Positions 46,297-55,673 of a DNA stretch of 64,000 bases are shown in pieces. The stretch covers positions 124,001-188,000 of the forward strand of contig CAWBUQ010000004.1 in NCBI GenBank assembly GCA_963791995.1, read 5' to 3'. The notes under the pieces are model-generated. The model worked only from the letters and a program-made list of their open reading frames with translations, was not told where the DNA came from and did no database searches. The translations under genes and the position numbers were made by a program. Source of the stretch: Bog-473 sp963791995. Lineage in GTDB: Bacteria; Actinomycetota; Acidimicrobiia; Acidimicrobiales; RAAP-2. Positions within the stretch are counted from its first letter, which is position 1; every line of letters starts with the position of its first letter.

Positions 46297-47148
46297 GTGG
46301 AGCACCCCGCCGGCGCTGCGACGCAGCGCTGGAGGCTCCTCATCGCCTACGACGGCGCCGCCTTCCGGGGCTTCGCCGTCCAACCAGAGGTCCCGACCGT
46401 GGCCGGCGCACTGGGCCTCGCACTCGAGCGCACGGCCCGGCTGCCCGAGCCGCCTTCGCTGACCTGCGCCGGCCGCACCGACGCGGGCGTGCACGCACGG
46501 GGCCAGGTCGTCCACGTCGACCTCCCTCCCGTCCCCTACGACGGCGTCGGCCTCGCCCGCGCCCTGAACCGCCAGCTGGCCCCCGCGGTGGTGGTGCGTC
46601 GCGCCGAGGAGGTGGGCGAGGACTTCGACGCCCGCCGTTCGGCCACCGCGCGGTCCTACCGATACCTGGTCTGGAACGCGCCCGCCCCCGACCCGCTGCT
46701 GGCGCGCATCGCCTGGCACGTGCGCGACCCGCTCGATCTGGTGGCCATGCGGACCGCGTCCGACGTGCTGCTCGGGCGCCACGACTTCCGCTCGTTCTGC
46801 CGGCGTCCGCCCGGGACCGACGGCTCGGCGCCCATGGTGCGCCGCGTGCTGCGGGCCCGCTGGCGGGTCGACGAGGGACCCGAGGCGACCGACGCCGCCG
46901 CCGAGACCGGAGGGCCGGGCGAGGCGGGCGAGGGCCGCCTGCTCCGCTTCGACATCGCGGCGGGCTCGTTCTGCCACCAGATGGTGCGCTCGCTCGTGGC
47001 CAGCCTGGTCGAGGTGGGGCGGGGCAAGGAGAGCGCCGCCGGACTGCTCGAGCGCCTGCGCGCCGCCTCGCGCCACCACATGCCCGATCCGGCGCCTTCG
47101 GCGGGCCTCTGCCTCATTTCGGTGGAGTACGCCACCGCCGAGGCGTGA
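46297..47148 (+). CDS. truA: tRNA pseudouridine(38-40) synthase
   Basis: 283 residues from a GTG just after rplQ. RWRLLIAYDGAAFRGFAVQP opens the domain, and the catalytic Asp is in CAGRTDAGVHARGQVVHVDL. ARSYRYLVWN, LLGRHDFRSFC and AAGSFCHQMVRSLVASLVEV are typical of TruA. It isomerises uridines in the tRNA anticodon stem. An acidic insert lies near residue 195 (PEATDAAAETGGPGEAGEG). Confidence 0.95.
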   Translation: MEHPAGAATQRWRLLIAYDGAAFRGFAVQPEVPTVAGALGLALERTARLPEPPSLTCAGRTDAGVHARGQVVHVDLPPVPYDGVGLARALNRQLAPAVVVRRAEEVGEDFDARRSATARSYRYLVWNAPAPDPLLARIAWHVRDPLDLVAMRTASDVLLGRHDFRSFCRRPPGTDGSAPMVRRVLRARWRVDEGPEATDAAAETGGPGEAGEGRLLRFDIAAGSFCHQMVRSLVASLVEVGRGKESAAGLLERLRAASRHHMPDPAPSAGLCLISVEYATAEA

Positions 47149-47271
47149 CCGAGCGCCCGGTCCCGCTCTCGAACGGGTCCGGCGCGGCACCCAGACACGG
47201 CCCGGGGCCGGCCGCAGGGGGCTCGGGCGGTACGGCGCGGCGGCCTGCTCGGATCCCGAGGACACGGCGGC

Positions 47272-47300
47272 TTGCTGGGCCTACGCGGAGGCCCTATCCT
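47272..47300 (+). promoter_or_regulatory. Candidate rplM-rpsI promoter with inverted repeat in the spacer
   Basis: TTGCTG (47272-47277) and TATCCT (47295-47300), 17 bp apart. GGGCCT-ACGCGG-AGGCCC (47277-47294) is an inverted repeat that fills the spacer. It lies about 90 bp before the rplM start. Confidence 0.5.
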
Positions 47301-47389
47301 GGTACGTCGGCCCTGGGGACCCCTGGGACCCTGAGCCGGCCGGCAGCGGCGAGCGCTCGCCACCCACGCGGAAGCGAAAGATCGGTCTT

Positions 47390-47839
47390 GTGCGCACATT
47401 TTCACCGAAGGTCACCGAGATCCAGCGAGCCTGGTACGTCGTCGACGCCGACGGCCTCGTCCTCGGCCGCCTGGCCTCAGAGGTGGCGGCCATCCTGCGC
47501 GGCAAGCGCCGGCCCTACTTCGCCCCCCACGTCGACACCGGCGACCACGTGATCGTGGTGAACGCCGACAAGGTCGTGCTCACCTCGAACAAGGCCGACG
47601 CCAAGCAGGCCTACCGCCACAGCGGCTACCCCGGCGGCCTGCGCGCCACCAGCTACGCCACCCTGCTCGAGGACCAGCCGGCCGAGCTGATCCGCCGATC
47701 CATCCGCGGCATGCTGCCCAAGAACACGCTCGGCCGCCAGCAGCTGAGCAAGCTCCAGGTCTACGCCGGCCCCGATCACCCGCACGCAGCCCAGCAGCCC
47801 GAGCCGCTCGAGCTGCCCGACGCCCGCCGGGCCGGCTGA
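47390..47839 (+). CDS. rplM: 50S ribosomal protein L13 (uL13)
   Basis: 149 residues from a GTG: RTFSPKVTEIQRAWYVVDAD, GLVLGRLASEVAAILRGKRR and RRSIRGMLPKNTLGRQQLSK. One of the first proteins to assemble on 23S rRNA. A TTG two bases upstream is out of frame. Paired with rpsI 44 bp downstream. Confidence 0.96.
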   Translation: MRTFSPKVTEIQRAWYVVDADGLVLGRLASEVAAILRGKRRPYFAPHVDTGDHVIVVNADKVVLTSNKADAKQAYRHSGYPGGLRATSYATLLEDQPAELIRRSIRGMLPKNTLGRQQLSKLQVYAGPDHPHAAQQPEPLELPDARRAG

Positions 47840-47883
47840 ACGCCGACTCGCCGACGCGCACCAGGAAGGACACCACCCACGCC

Positions 47884-48276
47884 ATGCCCGCACCACTGAG
47901 CCAGACGACCGGCCGCCGCAAGCAAGCGGTGGCCCGCGTCCGCTTTCGCCCCGGCCAGGGCGCCATCACGGTCAACAAGCAGCCGATCGAGAAGTACTTC
48001 ACCTCGGCGACGCACCGCATGCTGGTGACCGAGCCGCTGCGGGTGACCAACACGGCGGAGTCCTACGACATCGACGCCACGATCGACGGCGGCGGGATCT
48101 CGGGCCAGGCGGGCGCCATGCGCCTGGGCATCGCCCGCAGCCTGTGCGAGGTCGACGCCGAACTGCGCGGGTCCCTCAAGCGGGCCGGCCTCCTCACCCG
48201 GGACGCTCGGGAGAAGGAGTCCAAGAAGTACGGCCTGAAGAAGGCCCGCAAGGCGCCGCAGTACTCCAAGCGGTAA
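47884..48276 (+). CDS. rpsI: 30S ribosomal protein S9 (uS9)
   Basis: 130 residues: TTGRRKQAVARVRFRPGQGA, GGGISGQAGAMRLGIARSL and the end RKAPQYSKR, whose terminal Lys-Arg touches the P-site anticodon. Cotranscribed with rplM. glmM starts 13 bp later. Confidence 0.97.
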   Translation: MPAPLSQTTGRRKQAVARVRFRPGQGAITVNKQPIEKYFTSATHRMLVTEPLRVTNTAESYDIDATIDGGGISGQAGAMRLGIARSLCEVDAELRGSLKRAGLLTRDAREKESKKYGLKKARKAPQYSKR

Positions 48277-48289
48277 CGCGAGCACCTCG

Positions 48290-49672
48290 ATGCCGCCGGC
48301 CCGCTTCGGTACCGATGGCGTGCGCGGGGTTGCGAACGAGGAGCTGACCGCCGAGCTGGCGCTGGCCCTCGGCCGCGCCGCTGCCCGCGTCCTTCCCGCC
48401 CCCACATTCGTGGTCGGCCGTGACACCCGTCGCTCCGGCCCGCTCCTCCAGGCCGCCTTCGCCGCGGGCCTGGCCGCGGAGGGGGCTGACGTCGTCGACC
48501 TCGGTGTGCTGCCCACGCCAGGCGTCGCGGCGGTGGCGGTGGACCGCGGGGCGCCCGGTGCGGTGATCTCGGCGTCGCACAACCCCTTCGGCGACAACGG
48601 CATCAAACTGTTCAGCCTGCTCGGCACGAAGCTGCCGACGGACGTGGAAGGCGAGATCGAGCGCGAGCTCGAGGCGATCGTGGCCGACCCGGACCGGCCG
48701 CCCCGCCGTCCGACCGGACACGGCGTCGGCGTCATCACCACCGACCCCGATGCGGTGGCGCACTACGAGGCGCACCTCGTCGCCACCATTGAGGGCCGGC
48801 GCCTCGACGGTGTGCGCATCGTGGTCGACTGCGCCAACGGTGCGGCCAGCGCCATCGCCCCGCGCGTCCTGGCCGAGCTCGGCGCCACGGTCACCGCGCT
48901 CCACGTCGCTCCCGACGGCGCCAACATCAACGACAAGTGCGGCTCGACTGACCCGAGCGAGCTGGCCCGGGCGGTCGTGGCGCATCAGGCCGACCTCGGG
49001 CTCGCCTTCGACGGCGACGCCGACCGGGTCATCGCGGTCGACCATGCCGGCACCGTCGTCGACGGTGACGTCCTGCTCGCCCTCTTCGCGCTCGACCTGG
49101 CCGAGCGCGGCCGCCTCGCCGGCAACACGGTGGCGGTGACGGTCATGACCAACCTGGGCTTCCGCCTCGCCATGGAGGCCCGGGGCATTGCCGTGCGCGA
49201 GACCGACGTGGGCGACCGCCACGTCCTCGCCGCGCTCGACGCCGACGGGCTGAGCCTGGGCGGCGAGCAGTCGGGCCACATCATCTTCCGCGCCCTGTCC
49301 ACGACCGGCGACGGGATCCTGACCGGCATCTCGCTGGCCGATCTGGTCGTGCGCTCGGGCCGCTCGCTGGCCGAGTTGTCGGCCGGGCTGGTCGAACGGG
49401 TGCCCCAGCGCCTCATCAACGTGCCGATCCCCCAGCCCGAGCGCCTGGGCGACTGCGCCGAGGTCTGGGAGGCCGTGGTCAAAGCCGAGGCCGAGCTGGG
49501 CCACGACGGGCGTGTGCTGCTGCGGCCCAGCGGCACCGAGCCGCTGGTCCGGGTCATGGTCGAGGCGCGCCTCGAAGGGCAGGCCAACGCGGTTGCCGAG
49601 CAGCTGGCCGGCGTGGTGGAGGTCGCCCTCGGGCGGCTCGAGCCACAGCGCGAGCGGCAGCTGCCCAGGTAA
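48290..49672 (+). CDS. glmM: Phosphoglucosamine mutase
   Basis: 460 residues. FGTDGVRGVANEELTAELAL at the start, the active-site phosphoserine in ISASHNPFGDNGIK, the metal-binding LAFDGDADRVIAVD, the sugar-binding GGEQSGHIIF and the phosphate-binding RPSGTEPLVRVM. It converts glucosamine-6-phosphate to glucosamine-1-phosphate for peptidoglycan. The rpsI-glmM-glmS-acpS-nnr-alr arrangement is the common actinobacterial wall-precursor block. Confidence 0.97.
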   Translation: MPPARFGTDGVRGVANEELTAELALALGRAAARVLPAPTFVVGRDTRRSGPLLQAAFAAGLAAEGADVVDLGVLPTPGVAAVAVDRGAPGAVISASHNPFGDNGIKLFSLLGTKLPTDVEGEIERELEAIVADPDRPPRRPTGHGVGVITTDPDAVAHYEAHLVATIEGRRLDGVRIVVDCANGAASAIAPRVLAELGATVTALHVAPDGANINDKCGSTDPSELARAVVAHQADLGLAFDGDADRVIAVDHAGTVVDGDVLLALFALDLAERGRLAGNTVAVTVMTNLGFRLAMEARGIAVRETDVGDRHVLAALDADGLSLGGEQSGHIIFRALSTTGDGILTGISLADLVVRSGRSLAELSAGLVERVPQRLINVPIPQPERLGDCAEVWEAVVKAEAELGHDGRVLLRPSGTEPLVRVMVEARLEGQANAVAEQLAGVVEVALGRLEPQRERQLPR

Positions 49673-49693
49673 GCGCAGGTAACCTGGCTCCTC

Positions 49694-51535
49694 ATGTGCG
49701 GCATCATCGGCGTCACGGGAGAGGCCGATGCCGTCCCTTTGCTCATCGACGGCCTGGGTCAGCTGGAATATCGCGGGTACGACTCGGCCGGCATCGCCAT
49801 GGTCGTCGACGGCGGCATCTGGCGGGCCCGGGCGGCCACGGGCAAGACGTCGCTGGCCACCTTGAGCGAGCGCACGGCCGGCGCACCCACGGGCCACGCG
49901 GCCGCCATCGGGCACACGCGCTGGGCCACCCACGGTTCCCCGACGGAGGAGAACGCCCACCCGCACACCGACTGCACCGGCCGGCTGGCTCTGATCCACA
50001 ACGGGATCATCGAGAACCACGCAGAGCTGCGGGCCGAGGTCGTGGCGGGCGGCCACACCATCGCCTCGGGAACCGACACCGAAGTGATGGCCCACCTCAT
50101 TGAGACGCAACTGGCTGGGGGTGCCACGCTGGCCGAGGCGACCCGTTCGGTGCTGCGCCGATTGCGCGGTTCCTTCTCCATCGCGGTGATCTCGGCCGAC
50201 GAACCCGACACCATCGTCGCCGCCTGCCGGGTCACGCCCCTCGTCCTCGGGCTCGAGGACTCCATGGCGCTGCTGGCGTCGGACATCCCGGCCCTCATCG
50301 GTCGCACCCGGCGCGTGTTCACGCTGGCCGACGACCAGATGGCGGTCCTGACGCCGGGCGAGCTGCACGTGACGACACTCGAGGGGGACCCCGTCGAGCT
50401 CGAAGAGCGCACCATCACCTGGGACCTCGAGGCGGCGCAGAAGGACGGCTTCGAGGATTTCATGTCCAAGGAGATGCACCAGCAGCCCGCGGCGGTGGGC
50501 GACACGCTGCTGGACCGGCGCGGCGCCGGCGGCGAGCTGGTCCTCGACGAGATGCGCCTCAGTGCCGACGACCTGGCGAAGATCGACAAGGTGTTCATCG
50601 TGGCCTGCGGCTCGAGCTACCACTCGGCGCTGGTGGCGAAATACGCCATTGAGCACTGGGTCAAACTGCCGGCCGAGGTCGACATCGCCAGCGAGTTCCG
50701 TTACCGCGACCCTGTCCTGAACGAGCGCACGCTCTGCGTCGGCGTCTCGCAGTCGGGCGAGACCCTCGACACCGCCGAGGCGATGCGAGAGGCGGCGCGC
50801 CTCGGAGCCAAGGTGCTCGTCGTCTCCAATGTCGTCGACTCCTCCATGGCCCGCGCCGCCGACGGCGTGCTCTACACCCGGGCCGGGCCCGAGATCGGCG
50901 TGGCCTCGACCAAGTGCCACCTGGCCCAGATCGTGGCGCTCGAGTTGCTCGGGCTCTATCTGGCCCAGATCCTCGGGACGCTGCCCGCGTCGGAGATCAA
51001 CCGCCTCGTCGACGAGATGGAGGCCCTGCCCGGCCTGGTCGCCGAGGCGCTCGGTCGCGCCGGCGACGTCGACGAGGTGGCGGCCAAGCTCACCGACGCG
51101 CGGGACTTCTTCTTCCTCGGCCGCCACGTGGGCTACCCCGTGGCCCTGGAGGGCGCGCTCAAGCTCAAGGAGCTCGCCTACCTGCGCGCCGAGGGCTACC
51201 CGGCGGGCGAGCTCAAGCACGGCCCGATCGCGCTCATTGAGCCGGGCACCGTGGTCGTCGGGATCGCGACGCGCAACCCGCTGTGGGAGAAGATGCTGTC
51301 CAACATCGCCCAGGTGCGCGGGCGCGGCGCCACCGTCGTGCTGGTGGCCGACGACGGCGACGAGGAGTCGGCCGCCGAGGCGGACCACGTCTTGTGGGTG
51401 CCGCCGACATCTCCGCTGCTCGCACCGGTGGTCGGGGTCGTGCCGCTGCAACAGCTCGCGTACCGCCTGGCCCGCTTGCACGGGCACGATCCGGACCGGC
51501 CGCGCAACCTGGCCAAGACGGTGACCGTCGAGTGA
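49694..51535 (+). CDS. glmS: Glutamine-fructose-6-phosphate aminotransferase (isomerising)
   Basis: 613 residues. After the initiator Met, Cys1 (MCGIIGVTG) is the glutaminase nucleophile, with RWATHGSPTEENAHPHTD and the DTEVMAHLI segment. Two SIS sugar-isomerase domains follow (VFIVACGSSYHSALVAKY, GVSQSGETLDTAEAM, ELKHGPIALIEPG) and the end NLAKTVTVE is standard. It makes glucosamine-6-phosphate, the entry to UDP-GlcNAc. No glmS-type ribozyme is expected or seen in the 21-bp gap. Its stop overlaps the acpS GTG (GTGA). Confidence 0.97.
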   Translation: MCGIIGVTGEADAVPLLIDGLGQLEYRGYDSAGIAMVVDGGIWRARAATGKTSLATLSERTAGAPTGHAAAIGHTRWATHGSPTEENAHPHTDCTGRLALIHNGIIENHAELRAEVVAGGHTIASGTDTEVMAHLIETQLAGGATLAEATRSVLRRLRGSFSIAVISADEPDTIVAACRVTPLVLGLEDSMALLASDIPALIGRTRRVFTLADDQMAVLTPGELHVTTLEGDPVELEERTITWDLEAAQKDGFEDFMSKEMHQQPAAVGDTLLDRRGAGGELVLDEMRLSADDLAKIDKVFIVACGSSYHSALVAKYAIEHWVKLPAEVDIASEFRYRDPVLNERTLCVGVSQSGETLDTAEAMREAARLGAKVLVVSNVVDSSMARAADGVLYTRAGPEIGVASTKCHLAQIVALELLGLYLAQILGTLPASEINRLVDEMEALPGLVAEALGRAGDVDEVAAKLTDARDFFFLGRHVGYPVALEGALKLKELAYLRAEGYPAGELKHGPIALIEPGTVVVGIATRNPLWEKMLSNIAQVRGRGATVVLVADDGDEESAAEADHVLWVPPTSPLLAPVVGVVPLQQLAYRLARLHGHDPDRPRNLAKTVTVE

Positions 51536-51960
51536 GCACCGGCGTCCCCGCCGCCATCGTCGGTGTGGGTGTCGACGCCGTGGACGTGGACCGCTTCCGT
51601 CGCGTGCTCGACCGCCGACCCAACTTCGCGGCGCGCTGCTTCACCGAAGGAGAGCGCTCCGATGCCACCGTCTCCGCCGACGCGGTCCAGAGCCTGGCGG
51701 CGCGCTTCGCCGCCAAGGAGGCCGTGATGAAGGCCCTCGGCTCGGGCATCGGTGCCTTCGCGCTGACCGACGTGGAGGTGTGCCGCACAGAGGGCACCGG
51801 GGCGATGCGCAACGCGCCCTACCTTGTGCTCCACGGCGGTGCCGCCGAGCTCGCCGGCGCGCAGGGTGCGCGCACGTTCCACCTCTCGTTGACCCACACC
51901 GACGACGTGGCCATCGCGTTCGTCGTCGCCGAACAGTCCCCGCCGTGCGCGCCGTCCTGA
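51532..51960 (+). CDS. acpS: Holo-[acyl-carrier-protein] synthase
   Basis: 142 residues. The magnesium-binding Asp is in VGVDAVDVDRF and the Glu in RFAAKEAVMKALGSG, the two AcpS hallmarks; HLSLTHTDDVAIAFVVAE closes the fold. It transfers phosphopantetheine to acyl carrier proteins. It starts with a GTG overlapping glmS, and its end overlaps the nnr GTG by 16 bases. Confidence 0.95.
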   Translation: MSTGVPAAIVGVGVDAVDVDRFRRVLDRRPNFAARCFTEGERSDATVSADAVQSLAARFAAKEAVMKALGSGIGAFALTDVEVCRTEGTGAMRNAPYLVLHGGAAELAGAQGARTFHLSLTHTDDVAIAFVVAEQSPPCAPS

Positions 51961-53349
51961 CCCGCGACGAGATGCGGGCGGCCGACGCCGGCGCGCTCGA
52001 GTTCGTGTCCCACGAGACCCTGGTCGACCGGGCCGGCACCGCGGTGGCCCACGCCGCGCTGCGCCTGCTCGGCGGCGCCTACGGCCGGCGGGTCGTCGTC
52101 GTGGCCGGCAAGGGCAGCAACGGGGCCGACGGCCGGGTGGCGGCCGACGTCCTGGCCCGGCGCGGGGCGCGGGTGCAGGTGCTCGATGCGGCCGAGCTGA
52201 GAGCGGCAGCACGGTTGCCTGCGTGCGACCTCGTCGTCGACGGCGCCTACGGGACCGGCTTCAGTGGCTCCTACGACGCGCCGGCGGCGCCGGCGGGGGC
52301 GCAGGTGCTGGCCATCGACATCCCCTCGGGCGTGGACGCCGACACGGGAGACGCGCCGGGTGACGCGGTCGACGCCGGGCTCACCGTGACGTTCGCCGCG
52401 TTCAAGCCGGGTCTGCTCCAGGGCGACGGCGCACGCCTGAGCGGACGCGTCGAGGTGGCCGACATCGGGATCGGGTTCGACGTCCCCCAGGCCATGCTGG
52501 TCGAGGACGCCGACATCGCGTCGCTGGTGCCGCGGCGCCGGCGCGACGGCAACAAGTGGAACCACGCCGTCGGCGTGGCCGCCGGGTCGGCCGGCATGGA
52601 GGGTGCGGCCGTTCTCTGCACCAGGGGCGCCATGGCGGCGGGTGCGGGCATGATTCGGCTCGGGTCGCCCGGTGACCCCGGCGCGGCCTGGCCGACCGAG
52701 GCGGTGCGCATGCACCTGCCCGCCGAAGGGTGGGCCGGTGCCTTTCTCGAGGCGACGGCCAAGTGCAAGGCGGTCGTGATCGGGCCCGGGCTCGGCACCG
52801 GAGTCGCCGTGGCCGAGGAGATCCGCGCCCTCGTTGCCGCCGTGCCGGTGCCCCTCGTGATCGACGCCGACGCGCTCGAGCGCGCTCGGCGACGCCGCCG
52901 CAGCGCGCACCCTGCTCGAGACGCGCAGCGCCCCGAGCATCTTGACCCCCCACGACGGAGAGTACGCCCGCATCGCCGGATCGCCCCCCGGACCCGATCG
53001 CCTGGGGGCGGCCCGGGCGCTGGCGGCCGCGACCGGCGCCGTGGTGCTGCTCAAAGGCCCGCTCACCGCAGTCGCGGCGCCCGATTCTGCCCGCTCGCCT
53101 GACGTCCTCTTGGCCGGCGCGGGAGTACCCGCACTGGCTACGGCGGGGAGTGGCGACGTCCTCTCCGGGATCATCGGCGCCTTGTGCGCACGCGGGGTGG
53201 ACGCGCTGGTGGCCGCCGCGCTCGGGGCGCACGTGCACGGCCGCGCCGCGTCGATCGGCCCACCCGAGGGCCTGGTCGCCGGCGACCTGCCCGCGTTGGT
53301 GGGCCAGATGCTCAGCGCGTCCGAGGAGGTCGGTGACGCCGGTGGGTGA
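51945..53349 (+). CDS. nnr: Bifunctional NAD(P)H-hydrate epimerase / ADP-dependent dehydratase (one frameshift)
   Basis: A GTG at 51945 (VRAVLTRDEMRAADAGAL) opens the YjeF_N epimerase half, with VVVAGKGSNGADGRVAA and VDGAYGTGFSG. The dehydratase half has NKWNHAVGVAAGSAGMEGAA and VVIGPGLGTGVAVAEE. The frame breaks near 52881; deleting one base gives IDADALE-ALGDAAAARTLLE, then ILTPHDGEYARI, VLLKGPLTAVAAPD and the ADP-site ATAGSGDVLSGIIGAL. Corrected length ~467. It repairs damaged NAD(P)H hydrates. The break is probably a sequence error. Confidence 0.93.
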
Positions 53350-53416
53350 GAGGGCGCCGATCCGGCTGGCAGCACCGGCACCCGAGGACGCCGAGGACTC
53401 CGAGGACGCGGTGACC

Positions 53417-54601
53417 ATGGCTCAGGGGCGCTCGCGCCCGGCCTGGGCGGAGATCGACCTGGCCGCACTCACCCACAATGCCGGCGTCCTGGCGCAGTTG
53501 GTCTCACCGGCCGAGCTGTGCGCGGTGGTCAAGGCCCACGGCTACGGGCACGGCGGCCCCGCCGTGGCCCGGGCCGCATTGGCCGGTGGCGCCCGCCGCC
53601 TGGCCGTGGCCCTGGTCGACGAGGGGATCGAGTTGCGGGCGCACGGCGTGACCGCACCGGTGTTGCTGCTCAGCGAATGCGAGCCCGCCGCGGCGCCCGG
53701 CGCGCTCGAGCACGGGTTGACGCCCACGCTGTACTCGACCGAGGGGATCGAGACCTTCGCGGCGGCGGCGCGTGCCGCGGACCGGCGCGTCGCAGTGCAC
53801 GTCAAGGTCGACACGGGCATGCACCGGGTCGGCGCCGCACCCGAGGACCTCGTCGCGGTGGCACTGTCTGTCGCGCGCGAGCCGATGCTCGAGCTCGAGG
53901 GCCTGTGGACCCATCTGCCCGTGGCCGACGGCGAAAGCGTCGAGGACCGTGCCTTCACCGAGAAGCAGCTCGCACTCTTCGACCGTCTCGTGGCCGATCT
54001 GACCGTGGCCGGCGTCACGGTGCCGGTGCTGCACACGGCGAACACTGCGGCCGCCATCGCCTTCCCGCGCTCGCGCTACACCATGGTGCGCTGCGGTCTC
54101 GGCCTCTACGGGTACCTGCCCGGATCACCCGGCGGCGCCGTGGCCAACGCGTTCTTGGCGCAGGCGGCTGCCGCGCTCCGGCCCGCCATGGCGCTCAAGG
54201 CCCGCGTGGTGGCGGTGCGCACGCTCGACGCGGGCGAACGACCTTCCTACGGGCGGCTGCGACCGCTGCCGGCGCGCGCCGTCGTGGCCACGGTTCCGAT
54301 CGGCTATGCCGACGGCGTGCCACGAGCGCTCTTCGACGGCGGGTACGCGGTGTTGATCGGCGGCAAGCGCCGGCCGCTGGCGGGAATGGTCACGATGGAC
54401 CAGATCGTGATCGATTGCGGGGACGACGACACGGTGCGGCCCGGCGACGAGGTGGTGCTCCTCGGCAGTCAGGGGAGCGAGACGATCACGGCAGACGATT
54501 GGGCGGCCGTGCTGGGGACGATCAGTTACGAGGTGGTCTGCGGGGTCGGTCCTCGCATGCCCCGCATTGTGGTCAACCGTCCCGACCTGGCCGGTGGCTG
54601 A
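53417..54601 (+). CDS. alr: Alanine racemase
   Basis: 394 residues from the ATG at 53417 (MAQGRSRPAWAEIDLAALTH). The PLP lysine is Lys39 in VVKAHGYGHG (KA[DN]xYGHG is usual; here His-Gly). HVKVDTGMHRVG and the second catalytic tyrosine region TVPIGYADGVPR are present, as is GMVTMDQIVIDCG. It makes D-alanine for peptidoglycan. GTGs up to 53332 are possible alternative starts but add an acidic, non-conserved stretch. Its stop overlaps the udg start. Confidence 0.95.
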   Translation: MAQGRSRPAWAEIDLAALTHNAGVLAQLVSPAELCAVVKAHGYGHGGPAVARAALAGGARRLAVALVDEGIELRAHGVTAPVLLLSECEPAAAPGALEHGLTPTLYSTEGIETFAAAARAADRRVAVHVKVDTGMHRVGAAPEDLVAVALSVAREPMLELEGLWTHLPVADGESVEDRAFTEKQLALFDRLVADLTVAGVTVPVLHTANTAAAIAFPRSRYTMVRCGLGLYGYLPGSPGGAVANAFLAQAAAALRPAMALKARVVAVRTLDAGERPSYGRLRPLPARAVVATVPIGYADGVPRALFDGGYAVLIGGKRRPLAGMVTMDQIVIDCGDDDTVRPGDEVVLLGSQGSETITADDWAAVLGTISYEVVCGVGPRMPRIVVNRPDLAGG

Positions 54602-55166
54602 CGCCGGGGCGCTCGAACGCCTGCGGGTCACCGCCTCGACCTGCACGCTGTGCCCGCTGGCCAAGGGACGGACCCAGGTCGTCTTCGGAGTGGGCGCACC
54701 GACCGCCGACCTGCTGTTCGTGGGCGAGGGTCCGGGCCGCGAGGAGGATCTGGCGGGTGAACCCTTCGTCGGCCGCTCCGGCAAGCTCCTCGACCGCCTG
54801 ATGTGGGAGGAGGTCGGGCTGACCCGGGCCGAGTGCTACATCGCCAACGTGGTCAAGTGCCGCCCACCCCAGAACCGCGACCCCGCTCCTCTCGAGATCG
54901 AAGCGTGCCGGCCCTACCTCGAAGAGCAGATCAAGTTGATCGACCCGGCGGTGATCGTGACGCTCGGGAACTTCGCCACCAAGCTGCTGCTGGCCAGCAC
55001 CCGGGGTATCCGCGAGCTGCGCGGCCAGGTGTTCGAGCGGGGCCGGGCGTCGCTCGTGCCCACTTACCACCCGGCCTACGTGTTGCGGGCGGGAGGCGAG
55101 GCCATGGCCGAGATGCGCGCCGACCTGGTGCGGGCCAAGCGGCTCATGGGATCCGCCGCCCGGTGA
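54594..55166 (+). CDS. udg: Family 4 (Fe-S) uracil-DNA glycosylase
   Basis: 190 residues from a GTG inside the end of alr. Four cysteines for a [4Fe-4S] cluster: Cys17 and Cys20 (CTLC), Cys89 (VVKCRPPQNRD) and Cys105 (EACRPYLEEQ). Active-site motif FVGEGPGREEDLAGEPFVGR and the late PTYHPAYVLR. It excises uracil from DNA, important in a high-GC genome exposed to cytosine deamination. It is inserted between alr and tsaE, which are adjacent in many actinobacteria. Confidence 0.93.
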   Translation: MADAGALERLRVTASTCTLCPLAKGRTQVVFGVGAPTADLLFVGEGPGREEDLAGEPFVGRSGKLLDRLMWEEVGLTRAECYIANVVKCRPPQNRDPAPLEIEACRPYLEEQIKLIDPAVIVTLGNFATKLLLASTRGIRELRGQVFERGRASLVPTYHPAYVLRAGGEAMAEMRADLVRAKRLMGSAAR

Positions 55167-55673
55167 GTTGGCCCGTGCGGCGCACGACGACGTCGCCGGC
55201 GGCGACCCGGGAGCTGGCCGGGCGGCTGGCGGGCATCTGCCGGGCCGGCGACGTGGTGTTGCTTGTGGGCGACCTCGGTGCTGGCAAGACCATCTTCGCC
55301 CAGGGCTTCGCAGCGGCACTCGGTGTGGCCGGACCGGTGACCAGCCCCACCTTCGCCCTGGTCCGCCACTACCGCTGCGGCCCCGACGCCGCGGTGGCCC
55401 AGCTCATCCACGCCGACGTGTACCGCACGGGCTCGGAGGCCGAGGTGGCCGACCTCGCGCTGGCCGAGCTGGTCGAAGAAGATGCGGTGGCGCTGGTCGA
55501 GTGGGGGGACATGGCCGTCGCCGCGTTCGGCGAGAGCGCGGCTGGAGGTGACGCTCGTCGCGCCCGACGCGCTGCACGCTCCCTCCCGCCGCGAGATCGC
55601 AGTGGCGGGCCGGGGTGGCTGGGCGGCCCGGGCCGCCGAGGTGGACGCGCGCCTCGGGCGGGACGCGGCGTGA
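55163..55673 (+). CDS. tsaE: tRNA threonylcarbamoyladenosine biosynthesis ATPase TsaE (one frameshift)
   Basis: The GTG overlaps the udg stop. The P-loop GDLGAGKTIFAQGFAAALG, SPTFALVRHY and HADVYRTGSEAEVADL are TsaE hallmarks, as is EWGDMA. The frame breaks near 55541: after FGES one extra base must be removed to read RLEVTLVAPDALH and finish at TGA 55671-55673, about 169 residues. Without this correction tsaE appears fused to tsaB, which is an artefact. Essential for the t6A37 modification with TsaB and TsaD. Confidence 0.9.

Noticed and set aside
48194..51487. Minus-strand open frame of about 1100 codons opposite glmM and glmS
   Set aside because: Same GC-driven antisense artefact; no start signal or family.
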